From NCBI GenBank assembly GCA_963555705.1, contig OY743170.1, positions 10,455,096 to 10,519,095 on the forward strand: DNA of 64,000 nucleotides. The letters are read 5' to 3'. The DNA comes from Ligustrum vulgare. Its lineage: Eukaryota; Streptophyta; Magnoliopsida; Lamiales; Oleaceae. A model generated the notes under the pieces. That model did not search any database. It worked only from the letters and a program-made list of their open reading frames with translations, and was not told where the DNA came from. Position numbers and translations under genes: made by a program. Below, piece after piece: positions 1-13,200 of the stretch; the first letter of the stretch is position 1; each line of letters starts with the position of its first letter.

Positions 1-930
1 AGAATCAAGCAGGCGATGCAAGGATTCATGCAAGCGTGGATGGACGAGTGCTCGAGTGCAAAGACATCATTTACATTGCATGACAAAGTGGAAGATGAGC
101 CAAAGTTATTACAATGCATTTGGATCAAAGAACAACAAGAAAATAATGCAGAAGCTGACTTACTGCCGTAACACCCAAATTTACGGCCGTAACATCATCA
201 TGGCGAAATTAAGCAAAAGAGAAATTACGGCCGTAACATATGATCTCACGGTTGTAACTGAAGTGGAAGTACTTAGGCCGTAATAAAAAAATACTCACGA
301 CCGTAACCAGAGTTTAGTCACTTTTTTATAAGTGTCACGGTCGTAACCTATGTTTTTATTATAAACCCGTAAGTCACTAACGGTCGTAAACATATAAGTT
401 ACGGCCGTAACTAGGCGCCGTGAATTTTAACCTAATTTAGGTGGCTTAGTTTTGTTTTAGTTCTAGTTTGTTTTGGTTACTTTATTTTGTTAGCATATTT
501 AAAGGTTTCATTCAGCATTGTATTAAACAACTATTATTCTTGAGATTTATGATATTGAAGGTGAGATATTCCCTTATTTTTCTTCTTGTTCTCGTTGAAC
601 AAACTCGAACTTATCAAAGGATTTGACAACCTTTGTGGCGTTCCCCCTCTGTGGTTCTTATCTCTGCATCGTAACGGGTTTTGGGTTTAATATATCCATA
701 GTTCTTGCGTCGTGTGGTCGTGGTTGCATTGCTATCGTCTACTAATTGAATTTTAGAGCTTTTCCGGAATTTGAGCCTTATCAGTTCCTTGAAATTTTGA
801 TGCCACGCTACAAGCCACGAATACCCTCTCTTTCGCATTGTCTCTGTTTTGAATCCATAGAGAAGGGATTCGCAAGCTTTTGTTGATTGAGGATTGTGTT
901 GTGGTCTAAGTCTAAGAAATTGCAATGGTT
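1..930 (+). mobile_element. Partial LTR of a Ty3-type retrotransposon, rich in ACGGCCGTAA boxes
   Basis: No coding sequence is credible here. Positions 160-420 hold about eleven variants of a palindromic box (TTACGGCCGTAA). A TATA-like stretch lies near 498-507. The part around 590-670 (GAACTTATCAAAGG, then TTGTGGCGTTC) resembles the R-U5 region of the reverse-oriented element at 33091-37200, which has the same words in the same order. I therefore read this as a fragment of an LTR from that or a related family, in plus orientation. Neither a clean TG start nor a CA end with a primer-binding site is visible, so both limits are approximate. Confidence 0.55.
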
Positions 931-949
931 ATCTTGTGTTGGGTGACGG

Positions 950-1847
950 GTGAGTAATGGACTGAATTCATGGGAATGTAATTCTATCTTGTACCAATTG
1001 GTGACTGCGTAATGATTTGAACAAAAAAAAGAAAAAGTTGCAGTCCGTACTCAAAAAAAAGAAAAATCGAAAGAGAAAAAGCAATGAAAAGGAAGTATAG
1101 TCTAGAAAATTAGTAGTTGAGGAAGTCTAACACTCAACTTGTGAAAAAAAAAATTCAAGTGTTAACTAAGTTGGGTAGCGGGAAACAATGACGTTCATAT
1201 TGAGGGGTGAAGAAAGTAATGTCATTTTGAATGGACTTGGTTTGCGAAATTCCTTCTCCACTCAGCCTAAATATATCCTTTTATCCTACCTGACTTGAAG
1301 CCCTGTTACAACCAAATAAAGACCTTTACTTTGCACTTGTGTTATTGTTGGCTCCGATTATGACATTTGAGCAGTTTGTGGTAATAGATTCTCCATGCAG
1401 TGAGTTGAGTGAAAATTCTCACCCTTATACACTTTGTGCGAAGAGAGAAATATCTAGTGAGGGTTTTACCATTACATATGCTTATGAGTGGTTTGAATTG
1501 CTTGGTCTATATTCTGTGCTTTCAAGTTGGCAAAAAACTAACACCCATGTAGTAAATCATTGATAGAGGTTAAGAGAGAACTCACGAGAGGTGGGAGGAT
1601 ACAAGCCACATTGGGAAATGAATTGGGCCGGGGGTATTGATTTTCATTTCTGTTCAGAGGATATTGGATGATGCATCTCTTGCACACACTAACACACTCT
1701 GGTTATGCAATTGAATTTTCATGCTAAAAGAGAAGTGGGCTATAACATTGACTTTCCGATTGCAAGTCTATCTTTTTATTTGAGTTATGTTTCTTTTCTT
1801 TCACATCATTATTCGAGGACGAACAATGGTTTAAGTGTGGGGGTGTT
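950..1847 (+). mobile_element. 3' non-coding interior of an Athila-like Ty3 retrotransposon
   Basis: This stretch has no intact gene. It ends in a purine-rich tract directly before an LTR start, and includes the sequence GAGGACGAACAATGG followed by TTTAAGTGTGGGGGTG, which is typical of the 3' end of plant Athila/Tat internal regions. The text around 1290-1350 (a CCTGTTACAACC-type stretch) also fits the known 3' untranslated part of these elements. The gag-pol part would lie to the left but is replaced by the LTR fragment at 1-930. The lineage call is by resemblance and not certain. Confidence 0.6.
1831..1847 (+). other. Polypurine tract of the Athila-like element
   Basis: TTAAGTGTGGGGGTGTT lies immediately before the LTR start TGATAAGTG. 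This is the expected position and composition of the plus-strand priming site. Confidence 0.65.
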
Positions 1848-3466
1848 TGATAAGTGATTTATTAGCACATATTTAATTCACTTATTATCTTATTTTTTTA
1901 TTGGTTTGATCATATTGAAGTATCATTTAATGCACTTTCACTTATTGTGCTATGTAATGTCAAAAAGAAGAAAATAAAGAAAACAGGACCAAAGAAATAC
2001 AAAAAATCAAGAAGTGAGGTTCAAGGCCATATTCAAAGAGCTCCAAATCAACAATGCATGTGGGAAGAAGATTAGATACAAAAATTATGGTCAAAGAAGG
2101 TTTGGGGTGAAGTTGGAAATCAAAAACCCGCAAGGATTGTGATCAAGAATTTTAGTCAGATATTGAAGCTCAATTTTGTCATAGAATAATTTAGAATTTT
2201 GGAACAGCTATTTCACAAATAATTGTATATATTTGAGTTTTCTTTCCAACGCAACTTGAATCAACACAATCGATCATCAGGAGAGAAAGTTATGACCAAA
2301 ATATCAAGCACAGTAGCTTCTCGGCAGAAAAGCATTTAAGGTCGTAAATGACAAAGTTACAGCCGTAACTTCCAAATTCCGAAAATTTTCAGTAGCTCAC
2401 TTACGGCCATAAATGACAAATTTATGGCCGTAACTTTCTCGCGAAGAAATTTCCTAATTTGGTTCAAGGTCTATCTTTGGTATATCGTGTGGGTAAAGTT
2501 AGGACACGATTTTTGGAGTATCAAAAGAGAAAAATCACCACAAAAAGGAGGCTGGACATGGAGGAAAATTGAGAGCAAAATATAAAGCATTCTTGGGATA
2601 TTTTCAAGCACAAGAATATCAACAACAATGAAATTTATGAAGCAACTTGAAGAATCCACCACAACCATGCTAGGCTAAATTCCATATCTTGTTCAAAGGG
2701 GAAGTTGTGTTAACTCGATTATGTTATTTTCTTTTCCTACAAGTTAGTAGCGTGAATCTATTACTTTACTTCAATTTTTGGATTATTATTTTTTGAATGT
2801 TCATTGAGTTTATTTGATTAGTAGTTTAATTTGGCCAATTGGATTATTGATCTTTGGATTCATGAATATGTTATGTTTAGATTCTTGATCCGTAATTGTC
2901 ATTGAATCTTTACTTTAGTAGCAAATAAATCTCGTGCAGGTTTAATAATAATTCAACTTGGATTGATTAATTTGAGCTTGTGAAATTAACGATCAAATTC
3001 AATCTATTCTTCTAAATTTTCATACTAGTCGTGCATTAAATCTTAAGAGCTTGTTTCGGATTGTCCGTGGCTAGAATTGATTCGAAGAACTTGTTTTGAA
3101 TCAATACACATAAGGAAGAATTTAGATAATCAGAGTTTATTGATTATTTATGATTGATAATTGAACTAGGGATAGAAACACGTTACAAGGAAAGGTATAA
3201 CATTAATTGAGGGCACAACCAAACCCGAGAACAAGATTTCTTGTCATATCAATTCTCTAGTCATATTTAATTATTTATTTCATGCATTGTTTTCATTCAA
3301 ATAATTTCCAAACAACAAAACCCTCAAATTCTATTCTAATTGATCGAACAACTAAATAAGTTTCCGTTCCTCGTGGGATCGACCCTTACTCTCGCAACTA
3401 CATTATTAATTAATATTTGACGAGTAAGGAATTATTTATTATTTTGGTGCATTGTGACACGCATCA
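1848..3466 (+). repeat. Athila-like 3' LTR (1619 bp)
   Basis: It starts TGATAAGTG and ends GACACGCATCA, giving TGAT/ATCA inverted ends. Near the end, 3360-3400 contains CGTTCCTCGTGGGATCGACC, a segment very common in U5 of plant Athila/Tat LTRs. Positions 2338-2440 carry four degenerate ACGGCCGTAA boxes like those in other LTRs of this window. The following base already belongs to LINE-like sequence, so the element either inserted next to the LINE or is a recombined 3' end; the target duplication cannot be checked because the 5' end is missing. Confidence 0.7.
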
Positions 3467-5700
3467 TGTATTCCCACTTTTTTTTGAATAATTTTGTACT
3501 AGTGTCCCCTAACCTAGTTTTCCTCCATGAAACTAGGTTGTTTGGTGCAAGGGCAGTTGACTATAAATACAGCTTAGGTTTTGACAACTGCTTCATAGTG
3601 GATTTTGTTGGTAAAAGTGATGGTTTGATGCTATTTTTGAATAACTATTGGATTGTGGATTTGAAATTGTATTCGAGAGGATATACTGATGCGGTGATTA
3701 TGATGTCAGATAGGAGAGTCTAGCGGATTAAAGGATTCTTTGGTAATCTTAAACTTGAACATAGACGCTTCTCTTGGGAGCTATTGAGGCGGTTACGTAG
3801 TTAGATGAATCTTCCATGGGTTGTAGGTGGGGACTTTAATGAGATATCTTTGGATGGTAAAAAACTTGGAGGTGATAGTAGGAGCTTTGGAGCTCTTTGT
3901 GATTTTAGAATGACTTGGACTTATTATGGGTTATCTAACTTGGGGTTCTTTGGACCAATGTTTACGTGGAATAATAAAAGACATGGGGCTTTAAATGTGC
4001 TTTAGTGACTGGACCGATTCCTATGCAATGAGCTATGGAGTGAGTCGTTTGGAAGAGCCAGGGTTGAGCATTTAGATTTCCACCAGTCAGGCCATCGTCC
4101 TATTCTCCTCGCTTGGCTTTGAATTGGTGTAAGGTCAAAGAACAAAGAAGACACAAAGCCTTTCAGTTTGAGCCGTTCTGGACTAAAGAAGAGGAGTGTG
4201 GAGAGTTGGTCGCTCAAAATTGGTAGAGCTTCGTAGATCATGGAGAGAAAGAGAACCCTCTCGGGGGCATTCAGGGGAAACTAAGGAGATATAGTGCAGA
4301 TTTACAAGACTGGTACGAGCTCAAATTTTTCTACTTGAAGGAAGAATTAACTCAACACAGAATATAAATGAAATCTCTGTATGATTCTAAGGATTGTGGA
4401 AAGAAGACGGACGATATCCTGAGAATAGAGAAACGGGTGGACTACCTTGCTCAATAGGAGATGTTTTGGAGACAAAGATCTAGGTTGGAGTGGTTAAATG
4501 AGGGAGATTTCAACACAAATTACTTCCATACCAGGGCTAGTAATCGAAAACAGAAAAATACAATAATGGAACTAATGGATGACAAAGGATAATGGATTTC
4601 TGAGGATAAGAAAATTATTGGCCACCTAGAACAGCACTTCTCGGATTTGTTTACATCTACCAGCCCGTTAGAACAAGATTTGGAGGCTGAAGTGGTAGGC
4701 ATTACATCAAAGTTATCACAAGCCGATGTGGACTAATTGGAAAAACTGTTTACGACAGAAGAGGTTGGGGATGCTCTCAAGTACATGGGGCCAACTAAGA
4801 CTCCTAGTCCAGATGGTTTCCATGCATTGTTCTATCAAAAGTACTTGGAGATAGTGGGAAAGGAGGTATCCGAGGCTTTTCTGAAGGTATTGAACTCGGG
4901 TAGGTTGATCATGCATATCAATCACACCAATCTAACTCTTTTCCCAAAGAAGAAGGACTCACATCTTGGTAGTGATTTTAGACTAATCAATCTTTGTAAT
5001 GTAATATACAAGGCGATCATAAAAACAATTAGTAGTAGACTTAAGGGCATTTTGAATGGGTTGAATGCAGAGAACTAGAGTGCTTTTGTACAGGACAGAC
5101 TGATTAGTAATAACGTCATCTCAACATTTGAAATATTGCACTCAATGCACAAACAATCTAATAGGACGTAAGACTTCTTGGCTTTAAAACTGGATATGAG
5201 CAAGACCTCTATGACAGGGTGGAGTGGTGTTTTTTTTAGGAAGGTTATGAAGTGAATGGGCTTTCCTGGACTGGTGTAGGCTGATCACTCAATGCATCTC
5301 TACTTCATCGTTCTCCTTTAATCTCAAATGGTGAAAATGGGTCTAGTTAACCGAGAAAGAGGGTTGCAACAATAATGTCCTCTCTGTCATATTTATTCAT
5401 CCTCTCTGTAGAAGCTTTATCTAGTCTGATTCGGCTAGAAGAGACTAATGGTAATCTTATTGGGATGCAATGCTCATGTGAAGAACCTTGGGTTAGTCAC
5501 TTATTTTTCGCAGATGATTCTATTGTGTTTACTCGGGCTAAAGTGCAGGATTGTGAAACCATTCTCAACATCCTGACCATATATGAAAGAGCATCTGGTC
5601 AGAAAATCAACTTGGAGAAATCTAGTATATCTTTTAGCCCGAATGTAGGGCAAGAGGACCGAGGATCTATATTTACTACCCTCATTTCTCCCTTCTTTCT
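3467..5700 (+). pseudogene. L1-type LINE ORF2 remnant (endonuclease and reverse transcriptase)
   Basis: Fragments in several frames line up in the order of a plant L1 ORF2. 3490-3720 resembles the start of the APE-type endonuclease. 3805-4005 has the GDFNE box followed by GFFGPMFTWNN. 4737-5078 carries the first reverse transcriptase blocks (TPSPDGF, then DFRLINLCN), and 5375-5660 carries the FADD catalytic box. Stops and frameshifts separate all pieces, for example TAG codons at about 3721 and 4003. The RNase H and zinc-knuckle end and any poly(A) tail are missing, so the element is truncated on the right. Non-functional; the family assignment is fairly sure. Confidence 0.8.
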
Positions 5701-5844
5701 TCCACCACCACCACAGCTGGGAAAGCTTGATATAGAAAAACCTATTTTACTGGTTCCAAAACCAGAAAGCTAGAGAAGTATGACAAGATAGAAGGAAAAC
5801 GTGTTTTAATAAAATTACACTAGTAGAAAAACGCGAAAAAAAAG

Positions 5845-5883
5845 GGTTTAGGCGTCGGTTCTCGACGAACCGACGCCTAAACC
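5845..5883. repeat. CACTA left subterminal inverted repeat
   Basis: Two 16-bp arms (GGTTTAGGCGTCGGTT and its exact complement) are separated by 7 bp. In En/Spm elements such subterminal copies bind the element's accessory DNA-binding protein; that role is inferred here. Confidence 0.85.
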
Positions 5884-6071
5884 TAATATATTTAATTCAA
5901 AAATTCGCGCGATTTAATTCCATTCCGCGCATATCTCTCTCTCACTCTCTCTCAACACTTCAACATCGAGCCATCACCACCACCGTGCCTCCACCAACAC
6001 CACGACGCCACCAACACCGCGACGCCACCACGAACCCGCCTCCATCGATCTCGTAAGAAATTTACTCTTAT

Positions 6072-6129
6072 ATGTGTGTGTGTGATATGTGTGTGTGTGT
6101 GCGTGTGCGTGTATGTATATATATATGTG

Positions 6130-6160
<31 letters not shown>

Positions 6161-6258
6161 CAGTGTGTATATATATGTATATATATATTTGGATGTATAA
6201 AAATGTGAATTATTATATATATATGTATATATATATTTGTATGTATAAAAATGTGAAT

Positions 6259-6295
<37 letters not shown>

Positions 6296-6300
6296 ATAAT
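6072..6300. repeat. TG/TA microsatellite tract
   Basis: Alternating TG-rich then TA-rich dinucleotide runs, interrupted by two near-identical 50-bp segments (TGTATAAAAATGTGAATTAT at about 6194 and 6242). It lies in the 5' non-coding part of the CACTA element. Confidence 0.9.
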
Positions 6301-6525
6301 TTTAGTATTGTAAATAGTTAATTGATATAATTTGAATTATTGGAATTATGTTGAAATTATGCATGGAATGTTAGGTTATGAAATCATACTTTGAGCATTT
6401 TAGGAATTAAGAATTGATTTTGGATTAATTTTGGAGTGGTTGATGATATTGAAGTTTGATTTATTGTGTTTGAGTAGTGAATATGTGGAGGTTGAACATT
6501 TTTGTTGTATTGTGGCATTTTGATT

Positions 6526-6576
6526 ACAGGTTGGGTAAGTCCAACTTATAGGGGAGACTCTGCCGAAATTACTGTA
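6526..6576 (+). repeat. 51-bp module shared with the chromovirus LTR
   Basis: Contains GGGGAGACTCTGCCGAAATT. The same 51-bp segment occurs at 13043-13093, on the minus strand at 54622-54672 (second CACTA element), and on the minus strand at 55360-55410 and 62803-62853 (LTRs of the Tekay-type element). This copy differs from the LTR copy at 5 of 51 positions by eye. It lies upstream of the transposase start. Confidence 0.85.
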
Positions 6577-6828
6577 GGATTTTACAAATAAAAAATGAAG
6601 ATAATAGTAATTATAGGTGATTTTCACTATCATAGAATTAACCATACTAAAGAAATAACTAAACAAAATATACAAGTAAAATTATGAAGTATTCAACGTA
6701 ATAAATTATCGTATGCATGTGATTTCAATTATTAATATATAGTTGGTTCAAGTATATAACTATCATTACAAATATTCACTCAAAAGTAATATTTTTTTAA
6801 TTATATCTTCGCATATAGGTTATTAGAT

Positions 6829-9800
6829 ATGGATCGAGATTGGATGTACGGCAGGCGTAATACACATGAATATTTGAAAGGAGTTGAAGAGTTTATGAAA
6901 TGTGCGGACGAACACATGAGAGAGAAAGGTGAAGCAATGATTTTGTGTCCTTGTTGTGATTGTAAGAATCTGAGAAAGTTTCGTAGTTTTGAGCAAGTGA
7001 AGAGTAATTTGATTCGTCGTGGGTTTAAAGAAGGTTATAAACGATGGATATGGCATGGTGAGAGTATGCTTCCTAGGACATGCACTAGTGACGATGAAGG
7101 TGGACTGCAGGAGAATAATTTAGGCAATATTGATGAGAATGATGTGGAAAATGACAATAATGATATGATAGACGAAATGATGCGTGATATACAAGGGGAA
7201 TTCATTGAAAAGCCTCATGTGTTCGATAGCTTGTTCAATGATTCTCAGAAGACTTTGTTTCCCGGATGTAGAAAATTCACAAAATTATCTGCTGTGTTGA
7301 AATTGTATAACTTGAAAGTAAATAGTAGGTGGAGTGATAAGAGTTTCACGGCATTACTGGAACTCTTACGAGAGATGCTTCCGGAGGATGACGAGCTTCC
7401 TAGTTCAATTTACGAAGCAAAGAAATTGTTGTGTCCAATGGGAATGGAGATCGAGAGGATACATGCATGTCCAAATGATTGTATATTGTATCGAAATGAG
7501 TATAAGGACTTGCATCTGTGTCCAAAGTGTGGGGCATCACGGTATAAGCGAAAGAACATGAATGCTAATTCTGAGGATAAGAAAAGCCCTCCGGCAAAGG
7601 TGTTGTGGTACCTACCCGTAGTACCAAGATTTAAACGTTTGTTTGCCAATGTAAAGGATGCGAAGAACATGCGGTGGCATGCTGATGGGAGGAAACAAGA
7701 TGGAAAACTAAGACACGTGGCCGATTCTCCTCAATGGAGGAACATTAATAGGTTGTTTCCTGATTTTGGGGGTGAAGATAGGAATCTTAGGCTTGGACTA
7801 TGTACAGATGGAATGAACTCGCACGGTAATATGAGTAGTCGACATAGCACTTGGCCGGTTCTTCTAACGATTTACAATCTTCCTCCTTGGTTATGTATGA
7901 AGCGCAAGTATATCATATTGTCTTTGTTAATATCAGGGCCTAAACAACCGGGGAATGACATAGATGTTTATCTTGCCCCACTAATTGAAGATTTAAGACT
8001 GATGTGGGATGAAGGTGTATCGGTGTTTGATGCACATAGCCAGATGAATTTCACCTTACGTGCTATGATATTTTGCACCGTAAATGATTTTCCCGCATAT
8101 GGTAACTTGTCAGGTTATACGAACAAAGGACCTAAAGCATGTCCCGTTTGTGAAGAAGACACGATTGATCTTTGGTTGAAAAACTATAAGAAAAATGTCT
8201 TTATGAGTCATAGAAGATTTCTCCCCGCTGATCAGCCTTATCGAAAGAAGAAGAAGGCATTCAATGGAAAAATTGAGGATCGAGCAGCTCGCTTTCCGTT
8301 AACAGGAGGTGAGGTATATGAACGAGTTAAAAATATTGATGTTTTGTTTGGAAAACCTTTTAAGCCTCCTCAAAAGAGTCTTTGGAAGAAGAGGTCCATA
8401 TTCTGGGATCTACCTTATTGGCAACATTTATCAATAAGGCATTGTCTTGATGTAATGCACGTGGAGAAAAATGTTTGTGATAGCATCATTGGGACATTGT
8501 TGAACGTTCAAGGGAAGACGAAAGATGGTATCAAAGTCAGGAAGGACATGGTAGAAATGGGGATACGGGATCAATTAGCACCGCAAGAGTCCGAAAAACG
8601 TACTTATTTACCTCCAGCTTGCTATACTTTGTCCAGAAAAAAGAAAACATGTTTTTGTGAGTGCCTTCATGGTATTAAGGTTCCATCTGGATACTTATCA
8701 AACATCAAAAGTCTTGTGTCGATGAAGGACTTGAAATTGGTTGGTATGAAGTCTCATGATTGACATGTGTTAATGCAACACTTGTTACCAGTTGCAATTC
8801 GAGGCATACTTCCAAAACATGTCAGACAAGTCATAATAAAACTTTGTTTTTTCTTCAATGCAATTTGCAGTAAAGTTGTTGACCCAGAGGCGTTGGATGA
8901 TTTGCAGGCCGATATTGTTATCACTCTATGTCAATTTGAAATGTATTTCCCGCCATCATTTTTTGACGTTATGGTGCACTTACTTGTTCACTTGGTAAGA
9001 GAAATTAAGATATGTGGTCCGGTGTTCTTGCGGTATATGTATCCATTTGAGAGATACATGGGTATTTTGAAAGGATATGTCAGAAATCGATTTCGACCCG
9101 AAGGAAGTATCATTGAAGGTTATGCCGCTGAGGAGGCTATTGAATTTTGTACTGACTACCTTGATGACGTTGAGACTATTGGTGTTCCTAAATCTCGTCA
9201 CGAGTGAAGACTCGAAGGTAAAGGGACGATTGGATGCAAATCAATTGTCCCTAGTGTTGAATTGCGAGATAAAGCACACCTCCTAGTATTACAACACCTT
9301 TCTCATGTTCATCCGTATTTGGACGAGCACATGTCCATCCTAAGGCAGCAGAATCCTTCTAAAGGTGAAAGGTGGGTAACTAATCAACACAATCGTTTAT
9401 TTGCAAAATGGTTCAAAGATAGAGTCATGAAAGAGTTGTCACAAACATCGAATACCATTGTTGAAACGGTAAAGTGGTTAGCGTATGGTCCTAGCACGAT
9501 TGTGAGATCTTATGAAGCATATGACATTAATGGGTATACGTTTTACACTAAACGTCAAGATGATAAGAGTGCGGTGCAAAACAGTGGAGTGACACAAGTA
9601 GCACTATCAAGAGATTTTTCAAGTGCTAAAGATATAATGCCAATAGATGCCTCGATGTCCTATTATGGTGTCATTGAAGAAATTTGGGAACTTGATTACA
9701 GGGAGTTCAAGTTTCCTCTATTCCAATGTAAATGGGTTGATAATCGACGGGGTGTTCGGGTGGATGAATTAGGTTTCACTTTGGTGGATTTTGGACGGTT

Positions 9801-10080
9801 GGGTTATCTTGACGAGCCATTCATACTTGCATCACAAGCCAAGCAGGTATTTTATGTTCTTGATCCTGCCGACACTAAGTGGTCAGTGGCTCTTCAAGGC
9901 AAGAGACGCATTGTTGGCATTGGTGATGTAGTAGATGAAGAAGATTATGATCACTTTGATGAAACTCCTCCATTTTCTATTGGTATACAAGGGAGTGCAA
10001 CTTTAGAGGAAGATAACATTGAATCCACTTACATGCGTTGGGATCATGAAGAAGGATTATGGATTGACCGTCGTTCGTGA
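6829..10080 (+). pseudogene. CACTA transposase (TNP2 type) with two in-frame TGA codons
   Basis: One frame of 1083 codons runs from ATG 6829 to the TGA at 10078-10080, broken only by TGA at 8761-8763 and 9205-9207. Residues about 3-85 match the transposase-associated domain, with CPCCDC and the WIWHGE box. Residues about 220-600 are the Transposase_21 core, with LCTDGMNSHG near 325, GPKQPGNDIDVYL near 373 and LDVMHVEKNV near 539. A DUF4218 part follows at about 648-760 and DUF4216 at about 940-1015. The first stop replaces a Cys codon position usual in the family and the second a Gly codon, as single changes. The protein would cut and join the CACTA ends. As read, it stops after residue 644 and should lack the C-terminal domains. 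Confidence 0.92.
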
Positions 10081-10291
10081 TTATTCATTGTGTGAGTTCA
10101 TTTATACATTCTCGCATGCATATAACTCTCTTTTGTTCTTTATATATGCTCTATACGTTGTTCATATTAATTGTGTGAGTTCATTTACATATTCTTGAAT
10201 ATAACTTTCTTGTGTTTTTTATATATGCTCTATACGTTGTTAATAATCATTTATTTATATGTGCAGGTACGTAGACAATTTTCCCAATTTA

Positions 10292-13200
10292 ATGGCCGAG
10301 TCTTCACATTCTTCAGATGAGCATAGTACTGCCCAAAAAAAAGGACAAGAGGGCCAACTATGTGCAAAAACATGAAGAAAGCGGGCCAACAAGTGAATAT
10401 AATTGAGTTCGATGACAAACATAGGCCGATCGGACCAGGTATGAAGAACTTCAAACATTTTTTCGGATCTTTAGCCCGCATTCATGTTGACATAAACATC
10501 AGTGATTGGCACAAAGTCGATCAAGGCCTGAAGGACATGATGTGGGAAGAGATAAAGGTACTATCACTTGATACATGGTAAATAATTGAAAAGTGAATGT
10601 AATTTCTTTATAACACCACATGTTATCATTGTCTTTCAGAGGGAATTCAACATTCTCGATGACCGTCCAAAAAAAAGTGTTATGCGGGTTGCGGGGATGA
10701 GATGGAAAGATTTCAAGACAAGGCTGGTTCATAATTTCATTACACATGACCACCCAAAATATACATCTCCTACCCAGCTTTATGATTTCTTGACCGAAGA
10801 GCAATGGGAGTTGTTTAAAAAAGAACGACAGACGGAAACATTTCAGGTATATTTAAATGTACGCATGTGTCTTGTTGAGTGAAAACTAAAAACCTGTGAT
10901 TTATTTCAGGAGAAAAGTAAGAAGGCGAGGGATAGTCAAATGCGGAACGAGCATCCTCATTATTTGGGCTCAGCCGGATATGCGGGGATAAAGCCACATT
11001 GGCTAGTAAGTGATCCGCTATCTTCTAGCTCTTCATGTGACATGATTAGCTCCTCAATTGTAAGCGAGGATCGCAGCCTCGATTGGGTTCGAGCTAGATC
11101 GAAGAAGAAAGAAGATGGAACGTATTACATCCCCAACGAGAAAACGAGGGGGGTGTTTGATAAAATTGTAAGTATATCTTATCGATTTCTCATATATTCA
11201 ATTGAAACTTACTTCAATTCTTATATCCAGTTTTCAATTTTTTTAACAGGTAGAAAAAGCTAAGCAAGCCACGCAGGGGACATTTGTGTCGAGTAGACAA
11301 CATGATATTCTGAGTGAAGCCCTTGGTAAAGAGGATCACTCTGGTAGGGTGAGGGGATATGGCGTGTATGTCACCACGCGGGATGTTTACGGCCGGCCCG
11401 ATGATTACCTTAGACGATCGTGTGGGGTCGTGTCAGTAGACGACATTAAAGATATCATCAGGAAGGAGATGGAGGATAGCATCACAGAGCGGGTCAGGCA
11501 TCAAACCATGTCGGAGATGCAAAGTAAATTTGACAGTATGCAGAGCGCGTACCATAGTATGCAGAGTAAATATGATGCCATCCTCCAGCGCTTGGGCCTC
11601 AATGTTGATGCCGAGGTGGAGGTAACTGCACAGCCCCGACCACCAACTCGAAGTAGTTGCCACTCTGTGAATCCAGACCCATTTGATGGTCTTCAGGTAC
11701 TTACCCATAAAGTATTTAGTTTTTTTAGTATTGCTTTTTTTTTAAATGGAAAGGCCTGACATATATGTTGAAAAATAGAAGCCGATTCCCTGTCGTCTCG
11801 CCGTATTTGTTGATGGTGACAAGCAAATAGTGGCCAGCGGGATGGTTTATCCGTCCGGACCCGAGACTGTGGTGCATCATCAACCTCTCTGGATTGATCA
11901 TGTGAAGGTGTCCGTTGACCATGTTATAGATGGTGCAGAAGCGTTCTATCTTCCAGCGCCATCTCAGCACCACACCACGGTGGGGGAAGCTATTGGAAGT
12001 TTTTTCCAATGGCCTAAGGAGTTGGTGATTTTTGGAGAGGTAATAAAATCGAGTTATATAAAAGTTTATGTCAATATTAATTTCTTTTAAATTTGTATCA
12101 GACATGTTATAATGACAAAAATTGTCTTATTGCAGGAAGAGGCCCCAAAAAAGATCGTAAAAAAATCTAATAAAGGGAAAAGGCCTCAGAGTTTTGAATT
12201 GTCATCTACCCAGCGACCTGCGATAGTCGACGATGAGACTTTACTACGTCTGGGTGATAAATGCAAAATGTTAAACACCCTGGTCCTTCAATTGCCTGTT
12301 GGTGATGACTTCTATCAGGTGCCCGTAGATGCCTCCATCTTCAATTGTACGTTCGAGGATGGTATTTTTGTTACAGTCGCAGAAATTACCGATCTGCTTA
12401 AAATGCAATGGTTGGATACATCTATCCTACAAATATTTGCATTGTAAGACTTCTGATCACAAATTACAACTTCAATTTATATCATTGTTCGATCTCTATT
12501 TATTGGTGTCATTATTATTAGGTACCTTCATGAGTTATGTCAGGATTACGGTATTGATTCAATTGGATTCATGTCTCCGTCACACATTGCGTCGGTGTCG
12601 GTAAGAACAAATGCCAATGGTGTTGTAAATTATATGGACGAGACCATGAGGGCAATGCAAACAAAGAAATTCATTCTAGCACCGTATTTTCAGGAGTAAG
12701 ATCATTCTCTCTTGTTAATAGTTAATTTTTTTTTTTTTTTTTTTTTGTAATTTGAAAAGCACATGTTTGAATTTGTATTTACATGTTCATAATACGTAGG
12801 AACCACTGGATGTTGCTAGTGATTTCTCCTCAGAAGAGTACGGTGTACTTATTGGATTCAGCTAGTGCATTTAAGCGTGACTTAGATATCAAGCCGCTAT
12901 TGAATACGTAAGTTATGATAATTTTCATGAAATAATTGTGGAGTTGTGGTGAAATTGATTGTGGAGTTGTGGTTTCACTTTGATGAATATATGTTGTGAT
13001 TGTTGAGAAGTTGTGATAGATTCTATAGCAACGCGTCTATTTATAGGTTGGATAAGTTCAATTTATAGGGGAGACTCTGCCAAAATTTTTATAGAAATCT
13101 TAGTTTTTGTATTTATTTATTTTGTAACTGGTTCGAATAATTTAATTCAATTTTAGGGCTTTCAAACTATACTGGACACAAGGAGGCATTAGGACAAGAG

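Noticed and set aside
3494..3503. TGTACTAGTG resembling a CACTA right end
   Set aside because: No subterminal GGCGTCGGTT repeats or matching left end nearby; it lies in LINE-like sequence and is probably chance.
6076..6321. Cys/Val/Tyr-rich reading frame
   Set aside because: It is the translation of TG and TA dinucleotide repeats in the CACTA leader.
8761..9207. TGA codons of the CACTA transposase as recoded selenocysteine
   Set aside because: Flowering plants lack selenocysteine insertion, and both positions are one base from the usual codon; simple nonsense changes explain them.
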